DNA of 64,000 nucleotides from Mitsuokella jalaludinii DSM 13811 (GTDB lineage Bacteria > Bacillota > Negativicutes > Selenomonadales > Selenomonadaceae), in NCBI RefSeq assembly GCF_000702905.1, contig NZ_JNKR01000005.1, forward strand, positions 1 to 64,000, in the 5' to 3' direction. Numbering within the stretch: the first letter of the stretch is position 1; every line of letters starts with the position of its first letter. A program made the position numbers and the translations under genes. A model generated the notes under the pieces. That model was not told where the DNA came from, did no database searches, and saw nothing but the letters and a program-made list of their open reading frames with translations. Below, in pieces: positions 25,053 to 33,753 of this stretch.

Positions 25053-27221
25053 ATGAAAGACGAAATCTTCAGCGTACTGCAGCGCGTCGGCCGCAGCTTC
25101 ATGCTGCCGGTCGCTGTGCTGCCGATTGCCGGTATCCTGCTCGGTATCGGCGCGTCGTTCACCAACCCGACGACGATCAAGACGTATGGTCTCGAAGCCA
25201 TCTTTGGCGATGGCACGCTTCTCGGCGGTCTTCTGACCATCATGGCCAGCGCGGGCAGCACGATCTTCGGCAACCTGCCGATCATCTTCGCCGTCGGCGT
25301 CGCCATCGGCATGGCCAAGGCGGAGCGCGAGGTCGCGGCTCTCGCGGCCATGATCTCCTTCTTTGTCATGCACAGCGCCTGCAATGCCATGCTCAAGCTC
25401 AACGGCCAGATCCTGCCGGACGGCACCATTGCGCCGGGCGTGCTCGAGGGCACGATCGCGAGCTCCTGCGGCATCATGTCGTACCAGATGGGCGTCTTCG
25501 GCGGCATCATCGTCGGTATCGGCGTCGCGTACCTCCACAATAAGTTCCACAAGATCATCTTGCCGAACGCGCTGTCGTTCTTCGGCGGCTCGCGCTTCGT
25601 GCCGATTATCTCGACAGTCGTCTACCTCTTCGTCGGCATCGGCCTCTACTTCGTCTGGCCGCTGGCACAGCAGGGCATCTTCGCGCTCGGCAGCCTCGTC
25701 ACGGGCACGGGCTATGTCGGCACGCTGATCTTCGGCATCATCAAGCGCGCCCTGATCCCGTTCGGCCTGCACCACGTCTTCTACCTGCCGTTCTGGCAGA
25801 CGGGCGTCGGTGGTTCGATGATGATTGACGGCCAGCTCGTCCAGGGCGGCCAGAACATCTTCTTCGCGCAGCTCGCCTCGCCGGATGTCGCGCACTTCAG
25901 CGCTGACGCGACGCGCTACTTCTCCGGTGAATTCATCTTCATGATCTTCGGTCTGCCGGGCGCAGCACTCGCCATGTACCGTTGCGCGAAGCCGTCGAAG
26001 AAGACGGCCGCCAAAGGTCTCCTGCTCTCCGCCGCCCTGACCTCGATGCTCACGGGTATCACGGAGCCGATCGAGTTCTCCTTCCTCTTTGTCGCACCGG
26101 CACTCTTCGGCGTGCAGGTCATCCTCGCTGGCGCTGCCTACATGATTGCGCATATGCTCAACATCGCGGTCGGCCTGACGTTCTCGGGCGGCCTGCTCGA
26201 CCTCTTCATCTTCGGCATCCTGCAGGGTGAGGCGAAGACGAACTGGATGTACATCATCCCGGTCGGCATCATCTACTTCTTCCTCTACTACTTCATCTTC
26301 ACTTGGATGATCAAGAAATTCGACTTCAAGACGCCGGGCCGTGAGGACGACGACGAGGAGACGAAGCTCTACACGAAAGCAGACTACCAGGCCAAGAAGG
26401 GCGCTGGCGCAAACGGCGGCTCGCAGCAGAGCGTCGAGGATGCCAAGAGCTCGATGATCGCACGCGGCCTCGGCAGCAAGAAGAACATCACATCGGTCGA
26501 CTGCTGCGCGACGCGCCTGCGCTGCTCGGTAGCGGACTCCTCGCTCGTCAACGAGAAGATCCTCAAGGCGACGGGTGCCGTCGGCGTCATCGTCAAGGGC
26601 ACGGGCGTCCAGGTCATCTACGGACCGCAGGTCGCTGTCATCAAGGCAAACCTCGAGACGTACCTCGAGACGGCCCCCGATGTCGAGCCAGAGCTCGATG
26701 CTCCGGCAGAAGCACCGAAGGCAGAAGAGGCGCCGAAGGCCGAAGAGAAGCCGGCTGCTGCACCGCAGGCCGCAACGCATGCCCTCTGCACGCCGGTTGC
26801 CGGCGATGTCCATCCAATTGCAGAAGCGCCGGACGAGGCGTTCGCGAGCAAGATGATGGGCGACGGCTACTTCGTCTACCCGACGGAAGAGACGGTCTAC
26901 GCACCAGCTGACGGCGAAGTCGTCTTCGTCTTCGACACGAAGCACGCCATCGGCATGAAGGCCGCTGACGGCACGGAGTACCTGCTGCACATCGGCGTTG
27001 ACACGGTCAACCTCGGCGGCAAGGGCTTCGAGGTATTCGTCGAGAACGGCCAGAAGGTCAAGAAGGGCGACAAGCTCATGCACTTCGATGACGCCTTCAT
27101 CAAGGCAAATGCCAAGTCGGATGCCTGCCTCGTCATCTTCACGGGCCTGCAGGAAGGCCAGTCCATCGAGATGGAGAAGACGGGCGCAGTCAAGGCACTT
27201 GACGAAGTCGCGAAGTTCTGA
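25053..27221 (+). CDS. ptsG: PTS glucose transporter, fused IICBA
   Basis: This 722-residue inner-membrane protein imports and phosphorylates glucose (or N-acetylglucosamine, which is hard to exclude) at the expense of PEP. Domain order is IIC (1-420; begins VLQRVGRSFMLPVAVLPIAGIL, with GITEPIEFSFLF), IIB (about 455-545; phosphocysteine in CCATRLRC near 485), an Ala/Glu/Pro linker, and IIA (about 585-722; GDGYFVYP and phosphohistidine in LLHIGVDTV near 646). The frame is open upstream through the leader, but the ATG at 25053 with AAGGACGG and the family start is the true one. The leader carries a GlcT-type antiterminator. Confidence 0.94.
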   Translation: MKDEIFSVLQRVGRSFMLPVAVLPIAGILLGIGASFTNPTTIKTYGLEAIFGDGTLLGGLLTIMASAGSTIFGNLPIIFAVGVAIGMAKAEREVAALAAMISFFVMHSACNAMLKLNGQILPDGTIAPGVLEGTIASSCGIMSYQMGVFGGIIVGIGVAYLHNKFHKIILPNALSFFGGSRFVPIISTVVYLFVGIGLYFVWPLAQQGIFALGSLVTGTGYVGTLIFGIIKRALIPFGLHHVFYLPFWQTGVGGSMMIDGQLVQGGQNIFFAQLASPDVAHFSADATRYFSGEFIFMIFGLPGAALAMYRCAKPSKKTAAKGLLLSAALTSMLTGITEPIEFSFLFVAPALFGVQVILAGAAYMIAHMLNIAVGLTFSGGLLDLFIFGILQGEAKTNWMYIIPVGIIYFFLYYFIFTWMIKKFDFKTPGREDDDEETKLYTKADYQAKKGAGANGGSQQSVEDAKSSMIARGLGSKKNITSVDCCATRLRCSVADSSLVNEKILKATGAVGVIVKGTGVQVIYGPQVAVIKANLETYLETAPDVEPELDAPAEAPKAEEAPKAEEKPAAAPQAATHALCTPVAGDVHPIAEAPDEAFASKMMGDGYFVYPTEETVYAPADGEVVFVFDTKHAIGMKAADGTEYLLHIGVDTVNLGGKGFEVFVENGQKVKKGDKLMHFDDAFIKANAKSDACLVIFTGLQEGQSIEMEKTGAVKALDEVAKF

Positions 27222-27228
27222 GCAGATT

Positions 27229-27312
27229 CTATCATTATAACCGTATAATCACCGTAAAAAATCTCCTTGTATGGCTATAGCATATGACCTCGGAAATGGG
27301 TTATAATGATAG
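27229..27312. repeat. 14-bp perfect inverted repeat flanking the glcT promoter region
   Basis: CTATCATTATAACC (27229-27242) is the exact reverse complement of GGTTATAATGATAG (27299-27312). The right copy contains the TATAAT at 27302-27307 that is the likely glcT -10. The 56-base interval is otherwise AT-rich without a gene. Confidence 0.75.
27302..27307 (+). promoter_or_regulatory. Likely -10 box of glcT
   Basis: TATAAT at 27302-27307 lies 26 bases before the glcT ATG. No convincing -35 sits 16-18 bases upstream, so activation or another mode may be needed. The box is inside one arm of the inverted repeat. Confidence 0.45.
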
Positions 27313-27333
27313 CATCATATAAGGGGGTTTTTT

Positions 27334-28146
27334 ATGTTTCGTGTCATAAAGCCTTTGAACAACAACGGGCTCTTGGCGCTGACGGAGGAAGGAAAGGAAG
27401 TTATCCTGCTCGGCAAGGGCATCGGCTTCGGGAAGAAGAGCGGCGAGCGGCTCGGGCTCCTGCCGCAGGCCAAGGTCTACCACCTCATCACCGATGGGGA
27501 AAGCAGCGCCTTGCAGCGCATCAACGGCATCGATGCGCATGCGGTCGAGTTCGCGGCGCGCGTGCTCGACGAGGCGCGCAAGTCATTCCCTGACATGGCC
27601 GATGATATCCTGCTGCCGATGGCGGACCACATCGCGATGGCGCTCGAGCGCTGCCGGCGCGGCATTCGCCTGCCCAATCCTCTGCAGCACGACATCATGG
27701 CGATGTTTCCCGACGAGTACCGCATCGCTGAGCAGGGTATCCGCGCGATCGAGCGGGAAGATGGCGTAGAGCTGCCGCCTGAGGAGGCGGGCTACCTCTC
27801 CCTGCACATCCATGCGGGCATCAGCGAGCAGAATGCGGGCGACAGCCTGACGAACATCAGGCTGGCCGCCGAGTGCATCGCGGAACTTGAAGCAGAGCTC
27901 GGGCTGACGCTGCGGCGCACAGAGCTCAAGTACACGCGCCTCGTCAGCCACATCTGCTACATGATCCTGCGCATCCGCGCGCAGGAGGTGGTGCCCATCC
28001 AGATGGACGATTACGTGCGCAAGATGTACCCTAAGGCCTATGCGCTCGCAGAAAAGCTTTCAGTGTCGCTTTCCAGGAAGCTGCGCCTGCCCGTCGCGGC
28101 AGCGGAGACGACGCTGCTCGCCATCCACATCCAGCGCGTGCTCTGA
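27334..28146 (+). CDS. glcT: PRD-containing transcription antiterminator GlcT
   Basis: This 270-residue protein has the BglG/GlcT layout: an N-terminal RNA-binding CAT domain (1-60; FRVIKPLNNNGLLAL, LLGKGIGFGKKSG), then two PTS regulation domains (about 65-170 and 172-270) with histidine segments DHIAMAL, SLHIHAG, SHICYMIL and AIHIQRV. It binds the RAT in the ptsG leader and prevents termination when glucose is present; IIB-dependent phosphorylation of PRD1 inactivates it. It lies 112 bases after ptsG and starts after GGGGG. Confidence 0.92.
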   Translation: MFRVIKPLNNNGLLALTEEGKEVILLGKGIGFGKKSGERLGLLPQAKVYHLITDGESSALQRINGIDAHAVEFAARVLDEARKSFPDMADDILLPMADHIAMALERCRRGIRLPNPLQHDIMAMFPDEYRIAEQGIRAIEREDGVELPPEEAGYLSLHIHAGISEQNAGDSLTNIRLAAECIAELEAELGLTLRRTELKYTRLVSHICYMILRIRAQEVVPIQMDDYVRKMYPKAYALAEKLSVSLSRKLRLPVAAAETTLLAIHIQRVL

Positions 28147-28199
28147 CCGTCCTCATGGCTCAGGCGCTGCGCGCAGGGATGCCCGAGGACAGTTGATAC

Positions 28200-28229
28200 T
28201 TGACAAAGGAATGGGCACATCGCTATAAT
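28200..28229 (+). promoter_or_regulatory. Promoter of yceD-rpmF
   Basis: TTGACA (28200-28205) and TATAAT (28224-28229) are both consensus with an 18-base spacer, 20 bases before the yceD start. Confidence 0.8.
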
Positions 28230-28249
28230 GTATGGAGGTTGATGCTGAT

Positions 28250-28759
28250 ATGAAAATAAACATTGCTGAATCGAATGCGGACTTCATGCAGGAGATTCCG
28301 TTTGCGTTCACGACGACGGCCGAAGCCATCGGCGCCGTTGCGGACGATTATGCCTTTGTGGGACCTCTGACGGTCGAGGGGCATATCGTCCACACGGGAA
28401 GCTGCTGGCGTGCGGAAGGCGTCATTCGCTGTACGAAATCCTTTGTGTGTGACCGCTGCCTGGCACCGTGCCAAGAGGAGCAGGAACATCCCTTCTCGGA
28501 AGAATTCCGCCGCACGGGTGAGATGGCTGAGGATGAAGAGGTCAATCGCTTCGACGGCGACCTCATCGATATCACGGAGCTTGTCCGCGATACCGTCCTG
28601 GCGGCTCAGCCGCTCAGCAAGCTCTGCAAGCCTGATTGCAAAGGACTCTGTCCCGTCTGTGGAGCAGACCTCAATCAGGGAGACTGTGGCTGCGACCGGT
28701 TTGTACCGGATCCGCGCATGGCCGCCTTGCAGGAATTATTGGCGAAAAATAAGAAATGA
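28250..28759 (+). CDS. yceD: YceD family protein (DUF177), 23S rRNA accumulation
   Basis: This 169-residue protein belongs to the YceD/DUF177 family, found almost always before rpmF and needed for normal 23S rRNA levels in some bacteria. It shows the VRCDRC-type cysteine pair (FVCDRCLAP), the acidic middle, and a C-terminal zinc-knuckle-like CKGLCPVCGADLNQGDCGC. The ATG at 28250 is chosen; ATG 28232 is only 3 bases after the -10 and would be leaderless. It precedes rpmF by 23 bases. Confidence 0.9.
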   Translation: MKINIAESNADFMQEIPFAFTTTAEAIGAVADDYAFVGPLTVEGHIVHTGSCWRAEGVIRCTKSFVCDRCLAPCQEEQEHPFSEEFRRTGEMAEDEEVNRFDGDLIDITELVRDTVLAAQPLSKLCKPDCKGLCPVCGADLNQGDCGCDRFVPDPRMAALQELLAKNKK

Positions 28760-28782
28760 AACCGTAAGGAGGTGTATCCGAG

Positions 28783-28962
28783 ATGGCAGTACCAAAGCGC
28801 AAAACTTCGAAGGCACGCCGCGACCAGCGCCGTGCAAACTGGAAGCTCGAGGCTCCTGGCTTCGTAGCTTGCCCGCAGTGCCACGAACCGAAGATGCCTC
28901 ATCATGTATGCCCGGAATGCGGCTACTATGATGGCAAAGAGGTTGTCAAGGCAGCTGAATAA
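28783..28962 (+). CDS. rpmF: 50S ribosomal protein L32
   Basis: A 59-residue frame begins [18 protein letters not shown], the universal L32 start, and has a zinc ribbon made of CPQC and CPEC near residues 30-46. It follows the ribosome site TAAGGAGGTG. It is co-transcribed with yceD and ends at a terminator. Confidence 0.97.
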   Translation: MAVPKRKTSKARRDQRRANWKLEAPGFVACPQCHEPKMPHHVCPECGYYDGKEVVKAAE

Positions 28963-28971
28963 GAACAATAC

Positions 28972-29007
28972 GATAAGCAGGACGAACGTCCTGCTTATTC
29001 TTTTTTT
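28972..29007 (+). terminator. Intrinsic terminator of yceD-rpmF
   Basis: GATAAGCAGGAC pairs with GTCCTGCTTATT around loop GAAC, followed by seven T. Confidence 0.9.
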
Positions 29008-29063
29008 GCCCGTATTTGCTCATACCTGCCTTTATCATCGAAGAGATTTGCGCGGTGCGAGAC

Positions 29064-29092
29064 TTGCTTTTTTAGGACAAACACCGTATAAT
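29064..29092 (+). promoter_or_regulatory. Promoter of the fapR-fatty acid operon
   Basis: TTGCTT (29064-29069) and TATAAT (29087-29092) have a 17-base spacer. The FapR-like site starts about 19 bases after the -10, i.e. at the start of the transcript. Confidence 0.75.
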
Positions 29093-29110
29093 GAATCCTG
29101 ATATAAGGTT

Positions 29111-29127
29111 GTAATATCAGGTACTAA
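29111..29127 (+). promoter_or_regulatory. Candidate FapR operator (autoregulation)
   Basis: The minus strand reads TTAGTACCTGATATTAC, close to the Bacillus FapR consensus TTAGTACCTGATACTAA as I recall it. It lies between the promoter and fapR, where FapR binding would repress the whole plsX-fab operon until malonyl-CoA releases it. Confidence 0.75.
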
Positions 29128-29150
29128 AATCTTGGAGAGGAGATGAAGGC

Positions 29151-29711
29151 ATGGCAAGGGTCAAGAAGAAGGAGCGTCAGCAGCTCCTCCTGCAGCAGGT
29201 CAAGGAGAAACCGTTCCTGACCGACGAGGAGCTCGCCCAGAAGCTCAACGTCAGCGTGCAAACGATCCGTCTCGACCGTTTGGAGCTCGGCATACCGGAG
29301 CTGCGCGGCCGCATCCGCAAGATGGCGGAGAGTGCGCAGAACAAGGTCAAGTCCATCGAGAGCGGTGATGTCGTCGGCGAACTCATCGACCTCGAACTCG
29401 GCCATTCCGGCATCTCGCTGCTTCGCATCACGGATGATATGGTCTTCGCGAAGACGAAGATCGCCAAGGGCTACTACATGTTCTCGCAGGCCAATTCGCT
29501 GGCACTCGCGATCATCGATGCGCCGATGGCCGTCACCGGCGTGGCGAACGTCAAGTACAAGGTGCCGGTGCATGTCGGTGAGAAGCTCATTGCCAAGGCA
29601 GAGATCGTCAAGGTACGCGGCAATAAATATTTTGTCTGGGTCAAGACACGCAATGATACTCAGGAGGTATTCCGTGCGAAATTCATCATGGTTTCGTGGG
29701 GAGAGGAGTGA
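29151..29711 (+). CDS. fapR: Fatty acid and phospholipid regulator FapR
   Basis: FapR represses lipid synthesis genes and is released by malonyl-CoA. The 186-residue protein has an N-terminal DeoR-like helix-turn-helix (PFLTDEELAQKLNVSVQTIRLDRLELGI) and a C-terminal hot-dog domain that binds malonyl-CoA (GDVVGELIDLELGHSGISLL, FAQANSLA-like FSQANSLALA). It heads plsX, fabH, fabK, fabD, fabG and acpP, as in Bacillus-type regulons, and has a matching operator upstream. Confidence 0.95.
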   Translation: MARVKKKERQQLLLQQVKEKPFLTDEELAQKLNVSVQTIRLDRLELGIPELRGRIRKMAESAQNKVKSIESGDVVGELIDLELGHSGISLLRITDDMVFAKTKIAKGYYMFSQANSLALAIIDAPMAVTGVANVKYKVPVHVGEKLIAKAEIVKVRGNKYFVWVKTRNDTQEVFRAKFIMVSWGEE

Positions 29712-29726
29712 GGGGGAATTTCCGGC

Positions 29727-30755
29727 ATGAAGATTGCAGTTGATGCCATGGGCGGTGATTACGCACCGCTCGAGATCGTTTTCGGTGCGGTGCGCGCCGC
29801 CAAGAAATACCATTGTGAGATTGTCCTCGTCGGCGATGAGGCGAAGATCCGTGAGGTCCTGTCGAAGGAGCCGGGCTGGGAAAAGCTCGGCATTTCCATT
29901 CATCACGCCTCGCAGGTCATCGAGATGGGCGAGCATCCGGCAGATGCGGTGCGCACGAAGAAGGATGCGTCCATCGTCGTGGCGACGCGCCTCGTCAAGG
30001 ATGGCGTCTGCGATGCCGTGCTGTCGGCTGGCAGTACGGGCGCAGCCGTGACGGCAGCGCAGCTCATCCTGCGCCGCATCAAGGGTATCGGCCGCCCGAC
30101 CATCGCGACGCCGATGCCGACGCCGAAGGGGGTCACGCTGCTCTTAGACTCTGGGGCTAATGTGGACTCGAAGCCGGAGCACCTCGTCCAGAGCGGCATC
30201 ATGGGCTCGATCTATGCGGAATACGTCTTCAAGATCAAGAACCCGCGCGTCGGACTCTTGAACATCGGCGAGGAGGAGACGAAGGGCAATGAGCAGGCCA
30301 AGGCGACTTACGCGCTGCTCAAGAACATGCACACGATCAACTTCTGCGGCAATGCCGAAGGGCGCGATGTGCCCAAGGGCAACTTCGATGTCGTAATTTG
30401 TGATGGATTTGTTGGCAATGTTGTGCTAAAATTTGCAGAGGGACTGGCAAAGACAATCCTGAAACTCATCAAGGAGGCCATCAAGGGCGGCGGTATTCTC
30501 GCCAAGCTAGGTGCGTTCCTCCTGATGCCGACGCTCAAGAAGCTCGGCAAGCGCCTCGACGTCACGGAGTACGGCGGTGCGCCGCTCTTAGGTGTCAATG
30601 GCTGCTGCATCATCAGCCACGGCTCGTCGAACGCCAAGTCCATCTGCAGTGCAATCGGTGTGGCGAATGATTATGTCCGGGGGGATGTCCTCGCTCACAT
30701 CCAGGATACACTTGCAAAGGAGGATATACTGACGCATGACGGAGAAAAGAAATAG
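29727..30755 (+). CDS. plsX: Phosphate acyltransferase PlsX
   Basis: PlsX converts acyl-ACP to acyl-phosphate for phospholipid synthesis. The 342-residue protein begins MKIAVDAMGGDYAPLEIV and has SAGSTGA, the DSGANVD segment, LLNIGEEETKGN and the VICDGFVGNVVLK motif. It follows fapR by 15 bases and overlaps fabH by 20 bases, so both are translated together. Confidence 0.97.
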   Translation: MKIAVDAMGGDYAPLEIVFGAVRAAKKYHCEIVLVGDEAKIREVLSKEPGWEKLGISIHHASQVIEMGEHPADAVRTKKDASIVVATRLVKDGVCDAVLSAGSTGAAVTAAQLILRRIKGIGRPTIATPMPTPKGVTLLLDSGANVDSKPEHLVQSGIMGSIYAEYVFKIKNPRVGLLNIGEEETKGNEQAKATYALLKNMHTINFCGNAEGRDVPKGNFDVVICDGFVGNVVLKFAEGLAKTILKLIKEAIKGGGILAKLGAFLLMPTLKKLGKRLDVTEYGGAPLLGVNGCCIISHGSSNAKSICSAIGVANDYVRGDVLAHIQDTLAKEDILTHDGEKK

Positions 30756-31740
30756 CGCTGGTATCATAGGGACAGGCTGGTACGTGCCGGAGAAAGTCAT
30801 CACGAATGAAGACCTCGAGCAGATGGTCGACACGAGTGACGAGTGGATCGTCGAGCGCACGGGCATTCATGAGCGCCGCGTGGCGCGCAAGGAACAGCCG
30901 ACATCGGACCTCGCAGAGCGCGCGGCCCGCATGGCCCTCGAGAATGCCGGCGTGAAAGCCGAGGAACTCGACCTCATCATCGTCGCGACGATGACGCCGG
31001 ACCGCACGATCCCGTCGACGGCCTGCATCCTGCAGGACCGCCTCGGCGCAACGAAGGCAGGTGCCTTTGACCTTTCCGCTGCCTGCTCGGGCTTTGCCTA
31101 CGCAGCAGCAACGGCCTGCCAGTTCATCGAGACGGGCGTCTACCGCCACATCCTCGTGGTCGGCGCGGAGACGCTCTCGAAGGTCCTGGACTGGACGGAC
31201 CGCAACACCTGCATCCTGTTCGGCGACGGCGCCGGTGCCGCTGTCTTTGGCCCGGTCGACAAAGGCTTTGGCCTCTTGAGCTTCGACCTCGGCAGCGATG
31301 GCGCGGGCGGCGACCTGCTCGACATCCCTGCAGGCGGCAGTCAAAAGCCGCTGACGGCAGAATCCCTGCTGATGCACGAGAACTGCATCCACATGGACGG
31401 CAGGGCGGTCTTCCGCTTCGCAGTCAAGATCCTAGGCGAGACGGTCGAGAAGTCGCTTGCGCGCGCGGGCATCGAGAAGTCGGAAATCGACTGGCTCGTG
31501 CCGCATCAGGCCAACACGCGCATCATTGATGCGGCGGCGAAGCGCCTGGAACTCCCGGCGGAGAAGGTCATCGTCGATATCGGGAAATATGGCAACATGT
31601 CAGCGGCGTCCATTCCGGTTGCCCTGGCGGAGGCGGTGCAGGCGCACCGCTTCAAGAAAGGTGATCTCATTGCCCTGGCCGGTTTTGGTGCCGGACTCAC
31701 CTGGGCATCCTGCATCATGAAATGGGCTAAGGAGGACTAA
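30736..31740 (+). CDS. fabH: 3-oxoacyl-ACP synthase III
   Basis: FabH condenses acetyl-CoA with malonyl-ACP to start fatty acid chains. The 334-residue protein has the catalytic Cys in DLSAACSGFAYA (about residue 118), the His in VPHQANTRI (about 256) and Asn in GKYGNMSAAS. It starts inside the end of plsX; AAAGGAGG lies 12 bases or so before the ATG. Confidence 0.96.
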   Translation: MTEKRNSAGIIGTGWYVPEKVITNEDLEQMVDTSDEWIVERTGIHERRVARKEQPTSDLAERAARMALENAGVKAEELDLIIVATMTPDRTIPSTACILQDRLGATKAGAFDLSAACSGFAYAAATACQFIETGVYRHILVVGAETLSKVLDWTDRNTCILFGDGAGAAVFGPVDKGFGLLSFDLGSDGAGGDLLDIPAGGSQKPLTAESLLMHENCIHMDGRAVFRFAVKILGETVEKSLARAGIEKSEIDWLVPHQANTRIIDAAAKRLELPAEKVIVDIGKYGNMSAASIPVALAEAVQAHRFKKGDLIALAGFGAGLTWASCIMKWAKED

Positions 31741-31744
31741 TCTG

Positions 31745-32692
31745 ATGTTTGAAAATAATGCAATCTGTAAGTTACTCAACATAAAGTATCCAATCTTCCA
31801 GGGTGGCATGGCCTGGATCGGCACGGCTGAGCTCGCCTCGGCTGTCTCGAACGCCGGCGGTCTCGGCATCATCGGTGCCGGCCACATGCCGCCAGAGATC
31901 CTGCGTGCAGAGATCCAGAAGTGCAAGAGCTGGACGGACAAGCCGTTCGGCGTCAATGTCATGCTCATGAGCCCGTATGTCAAGGAAGTCATGCAGGTCG
32001 TCGTCGAGGAGAAGGTACAGGTCGTCACAACGGGTGCTGGCAACCCGGGCGAGTACGTGCCGGCGCTCAAGGAGATCGGCGCGAAGGTCATCCCGGTCGT
32101 CGCTTCGGTCGCGCTCGCGAAGCGCCTCGTGCGCTGCGGCGTCGATGCCCTGATCGCAGAGGGCACGGAGTCGGGGGGCCACATCGGTGAGATCACGACG
32201 ATGGCCCTCGTGCCGCAGATCGTCGATGCTGTCGATGTGCCGGTCATCGGTGCAGGTGGCATCGCGGATTCGCGCGGCGTTGCAGCAGCTTTTGCGCTCG
32301 GCGCACAGGCCGTCCAGATGGGCTCCCGCTTCGTCATGAGCGAGGAGTGCATCGCGCATCCGAACTACAAGAAGATGGTCCTCAAGGCGAAAGACCGTTC
32401 GACGGTCGTCACGGGCCGCACGCTCGGCCATCCGGCACGCGTACTCCACAACAAGCTCACGCGCAAGTATCAGGAACTCGAGGCAGCCGGTGCTCCGGCA
32501 GAAGAGCTCGAGAAGCTCGGCGTCGGCTCCCTGCACCGCGCTACGCATGAGGGCGATGTCGACAACGGCTCCGTCATGATCGGCGAGATCTCCGGCATGC
32601 TCAACGACATCAAGCCGGTCAAGACGATCATCGAGGACATCGTTAGCGGCCTTCCGGGCGTCATCGAGACGATCGAGAACGACTGCAAATAA
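31745..32692 (+). CDS. fabK: Enoyl-ACP reductase II FabK
   Basis: FabK is the FMN-dependent enoyl-ACP reductase that replaces FabI in some Firmicutes and makes them tolerant of triclosan. The 315-residue protein has YPIFQGGMAWIGTAELASAV, GVNVMLMSPY, TGAGNP, the catalytic-type EGTESGGHIGEITT (active-site His) and the FMN phosphate site GAGGIADSRGV. It lies 4 bases after fabH. No fabI is in the window. Confidence 0.93.
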   Translation: MFENNAICKLLNIKYPIFQGGMAWIGTAELASAVSNAGGLGIIGAGHMPPEILRAEIQKCKSWTDKPFGVNVMLMSPYVKEVMQVVVEEKVQVVTTGAGNPGEYVPALKEIGAKVIPVVASVALAKRLVRCGVDALIAEGTESGGHIGEITTMALVPQIVDAVDVPVIGAGGIADSRGVAAAFALGAQAVQMGSRFVMSEECIAHPNYKKMVLKAKDRSTVVTGRTLGHPARVLHNKLTRKYQELEAAGAPAEELEKLGVGSLHRATHEGDVDNGSVMIGEISGMLNDIKPVKTIIEDIVSGLPGVIETIENDCK

Positions 32693-32807
32693 GACTGCCG
32701 TCGAGCAGACAGTTATCATACCATAATATATAAGCATAGATATGTATAGATAAGACAAGCAATACATCTATCGATTACGAGAAAAATAGAGCAGGGGGTA
32801 GTGAAAC

Positions 32808-33752
32808 GTGAACAAACTCGCATTCGTATTTCCGGGTCAAGGCGCTCAGGCCGTCGGGATGGGCAAGGACCTTTTCGACCAGTATGATGTCGCCAAGAGA
32901 CTCTTCGCTGAAGCTGACGAGGCGTTAGGATACTCCATCAAGGACATGTGCTTCGAGGGCCCGGCAGACGATCTCAAGCTCACGGCCAACACGCAGCCCG
33001 CCATCCTGACGGTCAGCGTCATCGTCAATGAGATTCTCAAGGAGCACGGCGTGCAGCCGGACGTTGCCGGCGGCCACAGCCTCGGCGAGTACTCGGCTCT
33101 CGTCGCAGCGGGCGTCCTCTCCTTTCAGGATGCCGTCGCACTCGTCCATAAGCGCGGCCAGTACATGCAGGAGGCCGTCCCCGTAGGAGAGGGCGGCATG
33201 GCAGCCATCATCGGCCTCGATGATGAGGTGATTGCTGCAGCCTGCGAGAAGGCGACGAAAGAGGCGGGCGAGGTCCAGCCGGTCAACTTCAACTGCCCGG
33301 GCCAGACGGTCATCGCCGGCACGACGCACGGCGTGGAAAAGGCCGTGGAGGAGCTCAAGGCAGCTGGTGCCAAGAAGGCCGTCGTGCTGCCGGTTTCCGC
33401 ACCGTTCCATTCGACGCTCATGAAGCCGGCCGCTGAGAAGCTCGCCGCAGAGCTCGATAAGGTCGCCATCCACGATGCAGCGTTCCCCGTTGTCTCGAAC
33501 TTCACGGGTGAGCTGGAGACGAAGGCAGAGGAGATCAAGGCAAACCTCGTCGCACAGGCTGACCATCCGGTCCGCTGGATCGCCTGCGTCAAGACGATGC
33601 AGGCCTTTGGCGCCGACACGTTCGTCGAGGCTGGACCGGGCAAGACGCTCTGCGGTTTCAACCGCCGTATCGACCGTTCCCTCAAGAGTCTCAATGTCGA
33701 AAACCTTGAAAGTTTGCAAAAAACGCTTGACTATTTGAAGGAGGTTCGTTAA
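32808..33752 (+). CDS. fabD: Malonyl-CoA:ACP transacylase
   Basis: FabD transfers malonyl from CoA to ACP. The 314-residue protein begins NKLAFVFPGQGAQAVGMG and has the catalytic Ser in GGHSLGEYSAL (about residue 90) and the His in APFHSTLM (about 200). It starts with GTG after CAGGGGGTAG. The 115-base gap before it is AT-rich with an imperfect inverted repeat (ATAGATATGTAT with ATACATCTAT) and possible weak -10 boxes, so an internal promoter is possible but unproved. Confidence 0.96.
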   Translation: MNKLAFVFPGQGAQAVGMGKDLFDQYDVAKRLFAEADEALGYSIKDMCFEGPADDLKLTANTQPAILTVSVIVNEILKEHGVQPDVAGGHSLGEYSALVAAGVLSFQDAVALVHKRGQYMQEAVPVGEGGMAAIIGLDDEVIAAACEKATKEAGEVQPVNFNCPGQTVIAGTTHGVEKAVEELKAAGAKKAVVLPVSAPFHSTLMKPAAEKLAAELDKVAIHDAAFPVVSNFTGELETKAEEIKANLVAQADHPVRWIACVKTMQAFGADTFVEAGPGKTLCGFNRRIDRSLKSLNVENLESLQKTLDYLKEVR

Positions 33753-33753
33753 T

